Below are positions 11,772 to 19,888 of a stretch of DNA of 64,000 bases, piece by piece (the first letter of the stretch is position 1; each line of letters starts with the position of its first letter). The stretch spans positions 186,001-250,000 of the forward strand of contig NZ_FOIJ01000009.1 of assembly GCF_900111745.1 (NCBI RefSeq). The letters are read 5' to 3'. Under the pieces are notes generated by a model, which was not told the origin of the DNA, did no database searches, and was given only the letters and a program-made list of their open reading frames with translations. Origin of the DNA: Stigmatella erecta (GTDB taxonomy: Bacteria; Myxococcota; Myxococcia; Myxococcales; Myxococcaceae). Position numbers and translations under genes: made by a program.

Positions 11772-11846
11772 GCGGGAATAGCTCAGCGGTAGAGCATCGC
11801 CTTGCCAAGGCGAGGGTCGAGGGTTCAAATCCCTTTTCCCGCTCCA
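11772..11846 (+). tRNA. tRNA-Gly (GCC)
   Basis: A full cloverleaf can be drawn. The acceptor stem GCGGGAA pairs with TTCCCGC, with a T discriminator and an encoded CCA (11844-11846). The D-loop contains AGCGGTA. The anticodon stem TCGCC/GGCGA encloses loop TTGCCAA, giving anticodon GCC. The T-arm carries TTCAAAT. It lies 95 bp beyond the last PKS gene, and a strong hairpin follows 15 bp downstream. Confidence 0.97.
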
Positions 11847-11861
11847 ATTTTAGAAGTCCAA

Positions 11862-11896
11862 GCGGCCGGAATCCTTCAACAAAGGGTTCCGGCCGC
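11862..11896 (+). terminator. Terminator-like hairpin after tRNA-Gly
   Basis: GCGGCCGGAATCCTT and AAGGGTTCCGGCCGC form a 15-bp stem (one G-U pair) around a 5-nt loop. No long T-run follows, so it may be an inefficient or factor-assisted terminator, or an RNA-processing structure. Confidence 0.7.
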
Positions 11897-11996
11897 GGGC
11901 GTTTCAGGCCTGACCTGATGGCGGGCTTCACCCCGGTGCGCAACCTGGGCGCCGAGGATTTCATCGACATTGGGCTGCGCAACGGCATCCCCCGCC

Positions 11997-14900
11997 TCAC
12001 AAAGACAGGCGTGTCTCTCCCGGCAGCGTGAGGATGAACTCCGCGTATTGCCCCTCCTCGGACTCCACGTGCAACGTCCCGCCGTGGGTGGCAACGATGA
12101 TGTCGTGGCTGATGGACAGACCCAACCCCGTGCCTTTCCCCGGCGGCTTGGTCGTGAAGAAGGGGGTGAAGAGCCGGTCCCGGATGGCCGGGGCAATGCC
12201 CTCTCCATTGTCGCGTATCCGCATCTCCACCGCGCTTCCCGTCCACCGCGTGGACACCCGCACCTGGGGCAGTGAGGCCAGCCCAAGACGCCGCCCCTTG
12301 TGGTGGGCCGCGTAGCAGCTGTTGTCCAGCAGGTTGAGGATGACCCGGCGGATGTCCTCGGTGGCCAGGGACAGGGAGGGCACGGAGGGGTCGAGCTCGG
12401 TATCGATGGCCACCTCGATTTTCGGTGTCTGGGAGTGCAGTCCGTGCTGGATGAACCGGACGGCTTCCTCCACCAGCTGGTTGATGTCGGCCAGGTGCCG
12501 CTTCCCAGCGGGGGCGCGCGCATGCCTCAGCATCCCGTCGATGATGCTCGTGGCGCGGTGCCCGTGCTCGCACACCTTGAAGGAGTTCTGCGTCAGCTCA
12601 CTCATCAAGGTCAGGAGCTTGTCCTTCCAGGGGGGCGGAAGCCCCGTGCCATCCCCCAGGTCCTCCGCCAGCTCCTGGAGCAACTCCAGGGAGCCCTCGG
12701 CGAAGTTGTTCATGAAGTTCAACGGGTTCTTCAGTTCGTGCGCGATGCCCGCGGTGAGCTCTCCCAGCGAGGCAAGCTTCTCCTGGGTGATGATCTGCGC
12801 CTGCATGGTCTTGACCGTCTCCAGCGTGTGCTGAAGCTCGGCATTCTTCTGGTGGAGCTGCTCGGTGCGTTCGGTGACGCGTTGCTCCAGGGTTCGGCTG
12901 TGCTCCTCCATCGTGCGGTACAGCGCGGCATTCTCGATGGAGATCGCGGCCTGAGCCGAGAGAATGCCCAGCACTTCCAAGCGGCTGCCGTTGAAGGCCC
13001 CTGCGGCCAGGTTGTTCTCCAGATAGAACAGGCCGAGCAAGTGATTGCGGTGGAAGATGGGCGTGCAGAGCACCGAGCGCACGCCGTGGCGGGAGATGTA
13101 GAGGTCCGTGCGGAAGGGTTCCTGGGCGCACGCGTCATCCAGTACCACGGGGGCGCCGGTTCGCAGCACTTGATGCGCGATGGCATGGCACAGCGCCTCG
13201 CTGAGGGCCAGAGGCTGAGAAGGCGTCACGAGGCCCTGGGGGCCGCCCACCTCCGCTGCCGCCTCGACAAAGAAGTCCTGCTCGCGCTGGAGCACCAGCA
13301 CGCCCCGCTGTGCGCCGGCGCTCTCCAGGACGATGCCGATGAGGTTGGCCACCAGCTGTGAGAACTGCAGCTCGCTGGAGATGGTCTGCGAGGCCTTCAT
13401 CACCGAGGTCATGTCGAGCAGGTCATTGCGCGATTCGGAAGAGGCCGCGGCGCTCGTCTCCGGGGGCGTCATCCGCGCCACCGCGCCCCAGCGGCCGGCG
13501 GTCCCTCCATAGGTACGCAGCAGGGACGCGTGTTCGGCCAGCAACTGGTTGGCCTTTCCATAGGCGCCCCAACGCTCACAGGCATTGAGTGCCTCCAGCA
13601 GATAGGCATAGGCGTGGGGCCGCCGTCCCCGCTCTACCTGAAAGCGGCATGCTTGTTGGCAGGCGAGGGCTTCCAGATTGGGGAGCCCGCTCGCGCGCGC
13701 GGCGGTGATGGCCTCCTCATACGCCTGAAGCGTCTCCTGCTCCTGCCTCCTCACGCGGGCGAGTTCCGCCCGGACGAGGAGGTGGTGGGGCGCGTAGTTC
13801 TCCGGAGCCCGTTGGGCACACTTCTCCAGGTACGCGAGGTGCTTCTCCATCACCGCCAACAGGGACTCTGGTGGCTGGGGGCTGTCCAGGCAGACCGCCG
13901 CCGCGCTCATGGCATGATAAAAGGCATGTGTTACCAGCACGACCTGACCCGGGACGGCGGCCAGCCAGGGCTTGGCGGCCTCGGCATGCGCCAGCGCCTG
14001 TTTGGGCCTGCCCATCAGGTAGTGCTGCTCGGCCAGCACGACCGCCCGGTACGCCTGTGACAGGGGCCACTGGATCTCGGGCGCGTACTCGGGCACTTCC
14101 TCGGCACCTGTCAACAACAGCACGGTCTGTTGGATGTACTGGAAGTTAGTGAAGTTGCCTGCATCCTTGAACGGCTTCAGCAGCTCGAGGAACTTGCGGT
14201 TCTCGGCCACGAGCTCCGGGAGGGGATCCCCCAGGGAGAGCCGCAGCCAGGCACGCACGATGAGACAGTGCGCCACCCGCTTCCAATCCCCGCCCTCCAT
14301 CGCGCCCTTGTAGGCCTCCGTGAGCAGCTCCAGGCTGGTACGGGAGCCGCGCACCCAGTGGCTGATGAAGGAGGCATGCACGAAATGCACGTGGGCCTTG
14401 ACGATGGGATCCTGGAAGTGACCGGTGAGCTCGATGGCCAGCTGCCCGAACTCCTGTCCCGTGAACGGGTCATCCCTCCCACTGGTGTGAAGGAGGCCCA
14501 GGAGCGCATAGCCGTAGGGAGAGAAGCGGCTGTTGCCGTGCTCCAACGACAGCTTGACGAGCCGGAGCGCCAGCCACATGACGATGTGCTGCGCCACGAA
14601 GTAGGCGGGGGTCGTGGCCGCGGCCAGCAGGCCATGAACCAACTCCACGTGGGGATCCTTCAGCCGGGGCAACTGGAGCAAGTCCGCCACCCCGCGCCCT
14701 TTCATCAGCTCCGAGACCTCCCGCATTTGAGCCGCCAGTTGCTCCCTGTCCAGTGAGGCCGGGCACTCGACGCCCAGCACGCGCAAGCCCTCGAGGCTCA
14801 GCTTCAGCGCCTCGGTGTATTCGCTGTTCAGGGCCGCCAGGTGGGTTTGCAGGCCGAGCACCGTGGCCTGGTGCTCCGCGGAGTGCGCTTGGGCCCGCAG

Positions 14901-17354
14901 CGTCTCGAAGCAGGTTCTGGCCACCTCGAAGTCTCCCGCCAGGTAGCTGGACTCCGCGTACTCCATATAGAGGGCGAAGGCCCGTTCGTGCTCATGCTCC
15001 CAGGGGGAGGCGGGAAGCAGGGTGCTGCCTGCACGGAACAGCCCGCATGCGGTGCGGTACGCGCCCGAGGCCTTCGCCCGTTGCCCCGCCTTCAGGTGGA
15101 GGTCGGCCAGCTCGAGCCGCAGGTCCGGAGCGATCTGCTCCAGCCCGTGGCCCAGGTGCGGAAGAATCGTGAACGCCCGCTCTTCCACGCTCCCCGCAGC
15201 GCGGGCGTCCTCGTACAAGCGCAAGCCCGTCCGCACGTGACGGGTGGCGCGCTCGGCCTCGGGGCTGAGCATGTAGGCCGCCTGCCGCACCCGGTCATGG
15301 AGGAAGCGCAGGGGCACATCGAAATCCGGAGGCACGCTGTCCCCGTGGGGATCGAGCAACCGGTAATCCGGGCTGAGCGGCAGCACGAGCCCGCGCTCGA
15401 TGGCGCTCCAGAGCACGCGCGCCGTCTCCGCGCTCGTGGCGCCGTGGGCGAGCGTGAGGTCGCGGAATCCAAACATGGAGCCCAGACAGGCGGCCTGCTG
15501 CAGCACCTCCATGGTCTCCCGAGGCAGCCGGCGGAGCTCCACCGCCATCAGCCCCGCCGCGTCTTCGGGAATCTCCTGGGATTCGATCTCGGAGAAGTCC
15601 CAGTCCCACCCCGTGCCGCGAGGGCTGGCGCGCAGCAGGCCCTGCTCGTACAGGAACCGGAGGAACTCTCGGACGACGAAGGGATTGCCTCCCGTCCTGG
15701 AGTGGATGAGCGTGCCCAGCTCCAAGGCCTGGGATTCGCTTGCACCGGTGACGTCTCCCACCATCCGCGCCACCTCTGGCGGGCCGAGCGGTGCCAGGTC
15801 GAGGAGCTGGAGCGGCGTGCCCGTGGCGGTCAGCTCGTTGAGCGCGAGGGCCAGGGGATGCGTTTCGGAGACCTCGACGTCCCGGTAGGCGCCCACCAGC
15901 AGCAGGTGATGGTTGTCCGGGCTCAGCGCGAGCGCCTTCACCAGGGCGAGGGTGGCGCTGTCGGCCCACTGCAAATCGTCCAGGAACAGCACGAGCGGCC
16001 GGCCTGGCAAGGCAAAGGCCAGGAGCGCCCGCGCCAGCACCAGCGTAAGCCGGCGGTGGGCTCCGTCCGCGGACAGGGGCGCCCCAGGGGGCTGCTCCCC
16101 CAAGAGCGCGCGGGTGTCTGGAATGGCCTCGACGAGCACCCCCGCGTTCGAGCCCAGCCCCTCCAGCAGGCGCTCGCGCATGAAGGCTTCCCGGGCGGGC
16201 TCCTCCGCCTGGGTTTGGCGCACGAGCTGCCGCAGCGCCTGCTGCACGGCGTCGAAGGGCACGCCTCGATGGATGGGGTCGCACTTGCCCGAGACGAACC
16301 GCCCCTGGCGGATAGCCGTGGCCCTGTGCAGCTCGTTGACCAGGGAGGACTTGCCAATGCCCGCAGAGCCGGTGACCAGCAGCAATGGGCACCGTCCGGT
16401 CTCCGCGCGCGCATGCAGCTCCTTCAGCAGCTCCAGGTCCGAGGTGCGCCCGTAGAGCCCTTGCGGCAACTGGAAGCGCTGGGAGCGGTCCGCGGAACCC
16501 AGGGAGAAGGGGGGCGCGGCGGTTCCCTCCTGGAGCTGGAGCCGGCACTTCTCCAGGTCGGAGACGAGGCCCGAGGCACTCTGGTACCGGGCCTCCGGAT
16601 CCTTGGCCAGCAGCTTGAGCACGATGTCCGCGAGCGCGGAGGGAATGCTGGAGACCACCTCGCGCGGCGAGGGAGGACGCTGGGCGACATGGGCATGGAG
16701 CAGCTCCAGCGGCTCGTTGGTGGGGAAGACGCGCCGGCCGGTGAGCATCTCGAAGAAGGTGGCGCCCAGGGCGTAGAAGTCCGCGCGGCAGTCCACGGCC
16801 CGGTTCATGCGTCCGGTCTGCTCCGGGGCCATGTAGGCCAGCGTGCCCGCCAACTGGGTGAGGCTCTCGGGGGGGACCACCTCCCGCGCGATGGCCACCG
16901 CGAGGGAGAAGTCCGTGAGCTTCAGGATGCCGGTCCCGGGGTTGACGATGATGTTGTGGGGTTTGATGTCCTTGTGGATGACGCTCTTGCGGTGGATGTG
17001 GCCGAGCGCCAGGGTGATGGGCAAGGCGAAGTCCAGGAAGGTCCCCACGTCCAGCCGCCCGCGCTCCTTGAGCAACTGGCTCAACGAGGTACCGCCGAAG
17101 TCCTCCAGGACGAGCCCCGGCCGATCGGGGAACTCCTCGAACCCGAGCACGCGCACGATGCCGTCCCCCTCGACGCGGCGGGAGAGGGCGTACTCGCGCC
17201 GGAGCTCCAGGATGCGGCGCCGGTCGAGGTAGTCACTGCCCGGGAACTTGATCAGGACCGGGCAGTCGTCCTTGAGCCGGGTCGCCCGGATGAGCAGCGA
17301 GCGCTCACTCTCGTGAATGGGCTCATGAAGCGCGTACCCCCACCTACGCACCAT
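11997..17354 (-). CDS. Hybrid Ser/Thr kinase - AAA ATPase - GAF - histidine kinase
   Basis: The start chosen is the ATG at 17354, because GGAG lies 5 nt upstream and the kinase fold begins at once; the longer frame back to 17513 adds only unrelated sequence. The 1785-residue protein has: an N-terminal Ser/Thr kinase (about 6-265; Lys36 in VLIK, HKDIKPHN with Asp129 and Asn134, APEQ); an AAA_16-type ATPase (Walker A GSAGIGKSS near 329-337, Walker B LVLFLDD); a long helical TPR-like region; a GAF domain; a short coiled coil; HisKA (AHELKNP, His about 1539); and HATPase (N box, DNGEG, GTGLGLS). The metal-binding DFG of the Ser/Thr kinase is DFS (148-150), a possible weakening. No receiver domain is attached and no response regulator lies beside it. 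This architecture is known as a multi-sensor multi-kinase in myxobacteria and cyanobacteria; the signal is unknown. Confidence 0.95.
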   Translation of the reverse strand: MVRRWGYALHEPIHESERSLLIRATRLKDDCPVLIKFPGSDYLDRRRILELRREYALSRRVEGDGIVRVLGFEEFPDRPGLVLEDFGGTSLSQLLKERGRLDVGTFLDFALPITLALGHIHRKSVIHKDIKPHNIIVNPGTGILKLTDFSLAVAIAREVVPPESLTQLAGTLAYMAPEQTGRMNRAVDCRADFYALGATFFEMLTGRRVFPTNEPLELLHAHVAQRPPSPREVVSSIPSALADIVLKLLAKDPEARYQSASGLVSDLEKCRLQLQEGTAAPPFSLGSADRSQRFQLPQGLYGRTSDLELLKELHARAETGRCPLLLVTGSAGIGKSSLVNELHRATAIRQGRFVSGKCDPIHRGVPFDAVQQALRQLVRQTQAEEPAREAFMRERLLEGLGSNAGVLVEAIPDTRALLGEQPPGAPLSADGAHRRLTLVLARALLAFALPGRPLVLFLDDLQWADSATLALVKALALSPDNHHLLLVGAYRDVEVSETHPLALALNELTATGTPLQLLDLAPLGPPEVARMVGDVTGASESQALELGTLIHSRTGGNPFVVREFLRFLYEQGLLRASPRGTGWDWDFSEIESQEIPEDAAGLMAVELRRLPRETMEVLQQAACLGSMFGFRDLTLAHGATSAETARVLWSAIERGLVLPLSPDYRLLDPHGDSVPPDFDVPLRFLHDRVRQAAYMLSPEAERATRHVRTGLRLYEDARAAGSVEERAFTILPHLGHGLEQIAPDLRLELADLHLKAGQRAKASGAYRTACGLFRAGSTLLPASPWEHEHERAFALYMEYAESSYLAGDFEVARTCFETLRAQAHSAEHQATVLGLQTHLAALNSEYTEALKLSLEGLRVLGVECPASLDREQLAAQMREVSELMKGRGVADLLQLPRLKDPHVELVHGLLAAATTPAYFVAQHIVMWLALRLVKLSLEHGNSRFSPYGYALLGLLHTSGRDDPFTGQEFGQLAIELTGHFQDPIVKAHVHFVHASFISHWVRGSRTSLELLTEAYKGAMEGGDWKRVAHCLIVRAWLRLSLGDPLPELVAENRKFLELLKPFKDAGNFTNFQYIQQTVLLLTGAEEVPEYAPEIQWPLSQAYRAVVLAEQHYLMGRPKQALAHAEAAKPWLAAVPGQVVLVTHAFYHAMSAAAVCLDSPQPPESLLAVMEKHLAYLEKCAQRAPENYAPHHLLVRAELARVRRQEQETLQAYEEAITAARASGLPNLEALACQQACRFQVERGRRPHAYAYLLEALNACERWGAYGKANQLLAEHASLLRTYGGTAGRWGAVARMTPPETSAAASSESRNDLLDMTSVMKASQTISSELQFSQLVANLIGIVLESAGAQRGVLVLQREQDFFVEAAAEVGGPQGLVTPSQPLALSEALCHAIAHQVLRTGAPVVLDDACAQEPFRTDLYISRHGVRSVLCTPIFHRNHLLGLFYLENNLAAGAFNGSRLEVLGILSAQAAISIENAALYRTMEEHSRTLEQRVTERTEQLHQKNAELQHTLETVKTMQAQIITQEKLASLGELTAGIAHELKNPLNFMNNFAEGSLELLQELAEDLGDGTGLPPPWKDKLLTLMSELTQNSFKVCEHGHRATSIIDGMLRHARAPAGKRHLADINQLVEEAVRFIQHGLHSQTPKIEVAIDTELDPSVPSLSLATEDIRRVILNLLDNSCYAAHHKGRRLGLASLPQVRVSTRWTGSAVEMRIRDNGEGIAPAIRDRLFTPFFTTKPPGKGTGLGLSISHDIIVATHGGTLHVESEEGQYAEFILTLPGETRLSL

Positions 17355-17501
17355 GTTCGCTCCGTCGTGACGCCTGCTTGGCAGCAGGCCCATCAGTGGA
17401 TGGTGGGAGTGTGCCATGGATGCTGTTCCTTCCAGAAGTGGCCGAGCCATTCCGATCGTTCCCCCGGTTGTTCTCCATGCTCCACCTTTGAGCGCCCATC
17501 G

Positions 17502-17521
17502 CCTGTGAATCACGTCACAGG
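17502..17521. promoter_or_regulatory. Perfect CRP-type palindrome
   Basis: CCTGTGA and TCACAGG flank a 6-nt spacer. The core TGTGA-N6-TCACA equals the E. coli CRP half-site consensus. It sits between the divergent hybrid-kinase gene and the YhhN-like gene, about 64 bp upstream of the latter's start. The regulator would be a CRP/FNR-family protein that is not encoded in the window. Confidence 0.6.
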
Positions 17522-17563
17522 ATTCCTGTGGCTCGCTTCACGGCACGCCCACGGCCTGCCCCA

Positions 17564-17569
17564 TAGGGT
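17564..17569 (+). promoter_or_regulatory. -10-like hexamer TAGGGT before the YhhN-like gene
   Basis: TAGGGT lies only 6 nt before the ATG at 17576, and no good -35 is seen at the expected distance. With a transcription start near the ATG, the CRP-type site would be centred near -62 to -65, the usual place for class I activation. This is inferred from spacing only. Confidence 0.4.
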
Positions 17570-17575
17570 AGGTCC

Positions 17576-18340
17576 ATGCTCCCTTCCACAGCGCATCCTC
17601 GGCGAACGTCTCTTCCTCAAGTCTTCCTGGGCGCTTTTGTCTCCGCGGCACTGGTCAACTGTGCCGCGAACCTGTCTGGCCTCGGTGGGCCCTGGCTGGT
17701 GTTCTGCTCGAAGGGGGTGCTCATGCCCCTGCTCGCGGCATTCCTCCACACGAGCACGCGCGGCAAGCGCACGCTCCTGCCGCGCCGCTTCCTTTTCCTC
17801 GCATTGGGCTTCTGTTGGGCCGGAGACATCGCGTTGGGCCTGCCCGGACATGATCTCTTCCTGGTGGGCATGGCCGCGTTCGGTTTTGCGCACCTTTGCT
17901 ACATCCGCACGTTTCTCGAGGGCGTCCGGTGGAAGCGTCTCAACAGGCGCAAGGCCGTGATGTATGGCTTTCCGTTCGCTGTCTACGGATACACGCTGTA
18001 CCCGGTCATCGCGGCACATATGACTGGCGGTGACCTGCGCTACCGCCTGCCCATGCTGATCTACATGGCTCTGGTGCTCACGAGCGCCCTCAGCGGTTTC
18101 CTGCGCACGCTCCAGTTCCGCTCGTCCTCTTCCACACCGGTGCTTGCCGGGGCCGTGCTGTTCGTGCTGTCCGACAGCATTGTGGCCCTCTCGCGTTTCG
18201 TCTTTCCGCTGCCCGCCATGAATTTCGCCATCATGGCGACGTATCTCTTTGCGCAATACCTGATTGTCAAAGGCTGTGTGCTCGCAACACCCGTAGAACC
18301 ACCGGAGCTGAGAATGCCGTTGTCTCCCGCCGCTGCTTGA
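17576..18340 (+). CDS. YhhN/TMEM86-family membrane protein, probable lysoplasmalogenase
   Basis: The 254-residue protein has about eight hydrophobic segments and the polar motifs of the YhhN family, such as GD in helix 3 (residues near 83-84), an FAHLCY motif and a late SDS motif (near 200). Characterised family members hydrolyse the vinyl-ether bond of lysoplasmalogens in the membrane. Myxobacteria make plasmalogens, so the role is plausible here. No Shine-Dalgarno sequence precedes the ATG and a -10-like hexamer lies 6 nt upstream, so the mRNA may be leaderless. An FAD-linked oxidase follows 39 bp downstream on the same strand. Confidence 0.8.
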   Translation: MLPSTAHPRRTSLPQVFLGAFVSAALVNCAANLSGLGGPWLVFCSKGVLMPLLAAFLHTSTRGKRTLLPRRFLFLALGFCWAGDIALGLPGHDLFLVGMAAFGFAHLCYIRTFLEGVRWKRLNRRKAVMYGFPFAVYGYTLYPVIAAHMTGGDLRYRLPMLIYMALVLTSALSGFLRTLQFRSSSSTPVLAGAVLFVLSDSIVALSRFVFPLPAMNFAIMATYLFAQYLIVKGCVLATPVEPPELRMPLSPAAA

Positions 18341-18379
18341 ACCCACTCCATCCTGCTCACCCTGAAGAAGGAGTCACCC

Positions 18380-19861
18380 ATGGAACAGACCTTTGATGGA
18401 ATGAAGATCGTCACCGCCAGGCCCGTGTCGAACTGGTTCAATGACATCCACACCCATCCCCGGGTGATTGCCTATCCCACGCATCCCCGGCACCTTCAGC
18501 GCATCGTCCGGGACACGAAGACGTTTCCCAGTCCCCTCCGGGCGGTGGGCTCGATCCACTCCACCACGGCTTGCTTCGAAGCGGATACCGGGACCGTGGT
18601 GGTGATGAAGGCGTTCAATCACATGTCCCTGGGGGTGGATGCCGAGGGCAACCCCACGGTCACCGCGGGCGCCGGGGCGCGCTTCTTCGAGGTGGCCGAG
18701 TTCCTCCGCCGCCACCAGCTCCAGTTCTATGTGAATGTGGAGATTGGCGATCTCACCATGGGGGCGGCGGCCTGTGTGGGCACCAAGGAGTCCGCCTTCC
18801 CCGGAGAGCATGGCCAGGTGAGCTCCTACTTGCAGTCCGTGAAGATGATCAATGCACGGGGGGAGTGGGTGGAAATCCCCAGCCCCCAGCAAGAGCTGGA
18901 TCTGCAGACGCTGCGCTCCAGTTATGGACTGCTGGGCTTCGTTTACGAGGTCACCTTCCAGGTGAAGAAGCTCACGGCGATGGCGGTGCGCCACCGCACC
19001 TTCACCCTTCAGGAGTTCGTGGAGTTCCTCCACACCGGGCTGAAAGACCTGGAGAAGCAGGGCACGTCGATCATGCTCTACCTGGATCCCTTCACCCGCA
19101 AGCACCTGTTCATGGGGCCCCGGGGGCTCATCACCGCGGAGCTTCGCACCTATGTCGATGCGGATCCCGCCGCGTCCACCCGCTGGCAGTGGAAGTTGCG
19201 CAACTTCGTCTGGAGGGACGCGGCCCCGCGCTTCGCGCATCTGGCCGCGCGGTTCGTGCCGTTCCGGTTCCTGCGCAATGCGCTGCTGAACACGGCGAAC
19301 TGGGTGAACCACTTCTTCCTGCGCACCGTGATTCGCGGACGCAACACCCAGCCCCCGGCGCAGATCATCCGCTATCCCCACAAGGGAGGCCCCGGGAAGT
19401 ACACCTTCAGCATCCTGGCCTTTCCCGAGAAGGGTTATAGCGAGGTGCTCTCCTGGTACTTCGCGTTCTGTCAGCGCCATGAGGCGAAGCACGGCTACCG
19501 CAGCAACCTGCTGAGCGTGGGGTACCGCACCTTCCAGGATCAGCGCTCCCTGCTCTCGTACTCCTACGAGGGCAACTCCATGACGGCCGATCCCGTCTCC
19601 ACGGGGACCCCTGGGTGGAGGGAGTTCCTGGCGGAGTACCATGCCTCGGCGGAGAAGCACGGAGGCGTGCCGCTGTTCAATCAGACCCCGGGGGTGACCG
19701 CCGGGGCCGCGTGGCAGGCTTTCGGTCAGCGGCTGCGCAAGCTCGCCAGGATTCGGGACCGGCTCGACCCCACGGGGCGCTTCCTGAACCCCTTCTTCAA
19801 GGCCCTGCTGGAGGAGCCCCTCCCGCAGCACCTGGGGCACTCCATGCGCAAGGCAGGCTGA
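18380..19861 (+). CDS. FAD-binding oxidoreductase (sugar-lactone/alditol oxidase-like, PCMH fold)
   Basis: AAGGAG lies 6 nt before the ATG. The first ~200 of 493 residues form an FAD-binding type 4 (PCMH) domain: RAVGSIHS near 55 in the position of the usual RxxGxGHS, then TAGAGARF and GAAACVGT. The C-terminal half resembles the substrate domain of D-arabinono-lactone/alditol oxidases and ends with a typical LDPTGRFLNPF segment. The second Gly of the GxGHS motif is Ile and no flavin-linking His stands out, so covalent flavinylation is doubtful. The substrate is unknown. It is probably cotranscribed with the YhhN-like gene, which raises an ether-lipid role as a guess only. Confidence 0.8.
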   Translation: MEQTFDGMKIVTARPVSNWFNDIHTHPRVIAYPTHPRHLQRIVRDTKTFPSPLRAVGSIHSTTACFEADTGTVVVMKAFNHMSLGVDAEGNPTVTAGAGARFFEVAEFLRRHQLQFYVNVEIGDLTMGAAACVGTKESAFPGEHGQVSSYLQSVKMINARGEWVEIPSPQQELDLQTLRSSYGLLGFVYEVTFQVKKLTAMAVRHRTFTLQEFVEFLHTGLKDLEKQGTSIMLYLDPFTRKHLFMGPRGLITAELRTYVDADPAASTRWQWKLRNFVWRDAAPRFAHLAARFVPFRFLRNALLNTANWVNHFFLRTVIRGRNTQPPAQIIRYPHKGGPGKYTFSILAFPEKGYSEVLSWYFAFCQRHEAKHGYRSNLLSVGYRTFQDQRSLLSYSYEGNSMTADPVSTGTPGWREFLAEYHASAEKHGGVPLFNQTPGVTAGAAWQAFGQRLRKLARIRDRLDPTGRFLNPFFKALLEEPLPQHLGHSMRKAG

Positions 19862-19888
19862 GGTCAGGACTCGAGGGGGCCGCCAGGT

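Noticed and set aside
11662-12573. 303-residue minus-strand frame containing a REKGFEPSTLALARR peptide
   Set aside because: This peptide is the well-known false translation of a tRNA gene; it overlaps tRNA-Gly and the kinase.
17354-17513. Longer start of the hybrid kinase at 17513
   Set aside because: The later ATG has a good Shine-Dalgarno sequence and the extra 53 residues do not resemble the family; they also overlap the CRP-type site.
14841-17960. 1039-residue frame on the plus strand
   Set aside because: It is an antisense shadow of the hybrid kinase; the translated sequence is low-complexity Arg/Gly/Gln.
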